Assembly: GCF_000004195.4 (NCBI RefSeq)
Contig: NC_030679.2
Location: 149,159,040 to 149,223,039 of the forward strand
Reading direction: 5' to 3'
DNA: 64,000 bases
Source of the DNA: Xenopus tropicalis
Lineage: Eukaryota > Chordata > Amphibia > Anura > Pipidae
Below are positions 63,735 to 64,000 of this stretch, piece by piece. The position numbers and the translations under genes were made by a program. Each line of letters opens with the position of its first letter. Within the stretch, counting starts at the first letter, position 1. Under the pieces are notes generated by a model. It was not told where the DNA came from and made no database searches. It saw only the letters and a list, made by a program, of their open reading frames with translations.

Positions 63735-64000
63735 ATGCAGAACCACTCAATGGTCACTGAGATTTGCCTTTTGGGATTTCAGCATCTCAACAATTTCAGG
63801 ATCCTGACTTTTTCTTTGATTCTTTTGATTCACATACTGACCACAGCTGAAAATGCCCTTGTCATAGCATTGGTAACAGTCAGCCGAGGTCTTCAGTCTC
63901 CCATGTTCTTCTTTCTCCAACAACTCTCCTTCTCTGATCTCCTGCTGTCAGTGGTTATTGTGCCCACCCTGCTCAGAACTGTAATGAATGAAGGAGCTAA
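63735..64000 (+). CDS. Olfactory receptor 7, cut by window edge
   Basis: An open frame of 88 codons from ATG 63735: MQNHSMVTEICLLGFQH, TM1 (RILTFSLILLIHILTTAEN), SPMFFFLQQLSFSDLL, then VIVPTLLRTVMNEGA to the edge. Sister of OR6, with which it shares more than 1 kb of upstream sequence. No acceptor AG before the ATG (TTGCTCTTTAAAAAA). Whether it is intact cannot be judged here. Confidence 0.9.
   Translation, partial: MQNHSMVTEICLLGFQHLNNFRILTFSLILLIHILTTAENALVIALVTVSRGLQSPMFFFLQQLSFSDLLLSVVIVPTLLRTVMNEGA

Overview
The window is vertebrate genomic DNA, almost certainly from an anuran amphibian and most likely Xenopus. This rests on the repeat spectrum: hAT-type MITEs with CAGGTATGGGAT and TAGTGATGGGCGAA ends, PIF/Harbinger-type MITEs, CR1 and L1/Tx1 LINEs, SPIN-type hAT elements, Tc1-type relics and DIRS-like relics. 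It is also supported by amphibian-style class II olfactory receptor (OR) genes. There is no operon organisation; genes are separated by 4-15 kb of repeats.

The genic content is one tandem OR array, all on the + strand. Six members have intact open frames (starts at 6167, 16856, 21869, 28148, 39392 and 56361), one is a pseudogene (52724-53637), and one runs off the right edge (63735-64000). Each intact gene is a single coding exon of 303-320 codons with DRY, SHLAVVSIFY and INPMIYSL motifs. Four of the six complete ORs, and the pseudogene, have a splice-acceptor-like tract just before the ATG, as expected if the 5' UTR is spliced. Six genes also carry a conserved non-coding block of about 170-200 bp upstream, a candidate promoter or first exon. 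The ORs are near-identical except in TM3, the end of TM4 and TM5, the expected odorant pocket.

Layout: 0-3 kb, satellite fragment and an internally deleted Ty3/gypsy-like element; 3-5.4 kb, relics; 6-7 kb, OR1; 7.6-16 kb, MITEs, a 4.9-kb TTAA-flanked element built on a 395-bp tandem array, and two SPIN copies; 16.8-18 kb, OR2; 19-21 kb, CR1 relic; 21-30 kb, two paralogous blocks with OR3 and OR4, separated by a MITE holding a 52-bp array; 30.4-36.2 kb, a full-length L1/Tx1-type LINE with one frameshift in ORF2; 37-42 kb, OR5 and minisatellite-bearing MITEs; 43-49 kb, MITEs, a solo LTR and a 113-bp array; 49.3-52.2 kb, a cluster of five tRNA-like genes; 52.7-57.3 kb, OR pseudogene, inverted 113-bp array and OR6; 58.3-60.6 kb, a second TTAA element; 61-64 kb, a duplicate of the 55-56 kb block leading into the last OR.

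Two processes shape the locus. Segmental duplication copied OR genes with their flanks, and several insertions can be dated against empty sites in sister blocks. Separately, at least five unrelated transposon families each carry an internal tandem array (21, 27/30, 52, 113 and about 395 bp), so satellites appear to be born repeatedly inside non-autonomous elements here. All family names come from recognition by eye and were not checked against a database.
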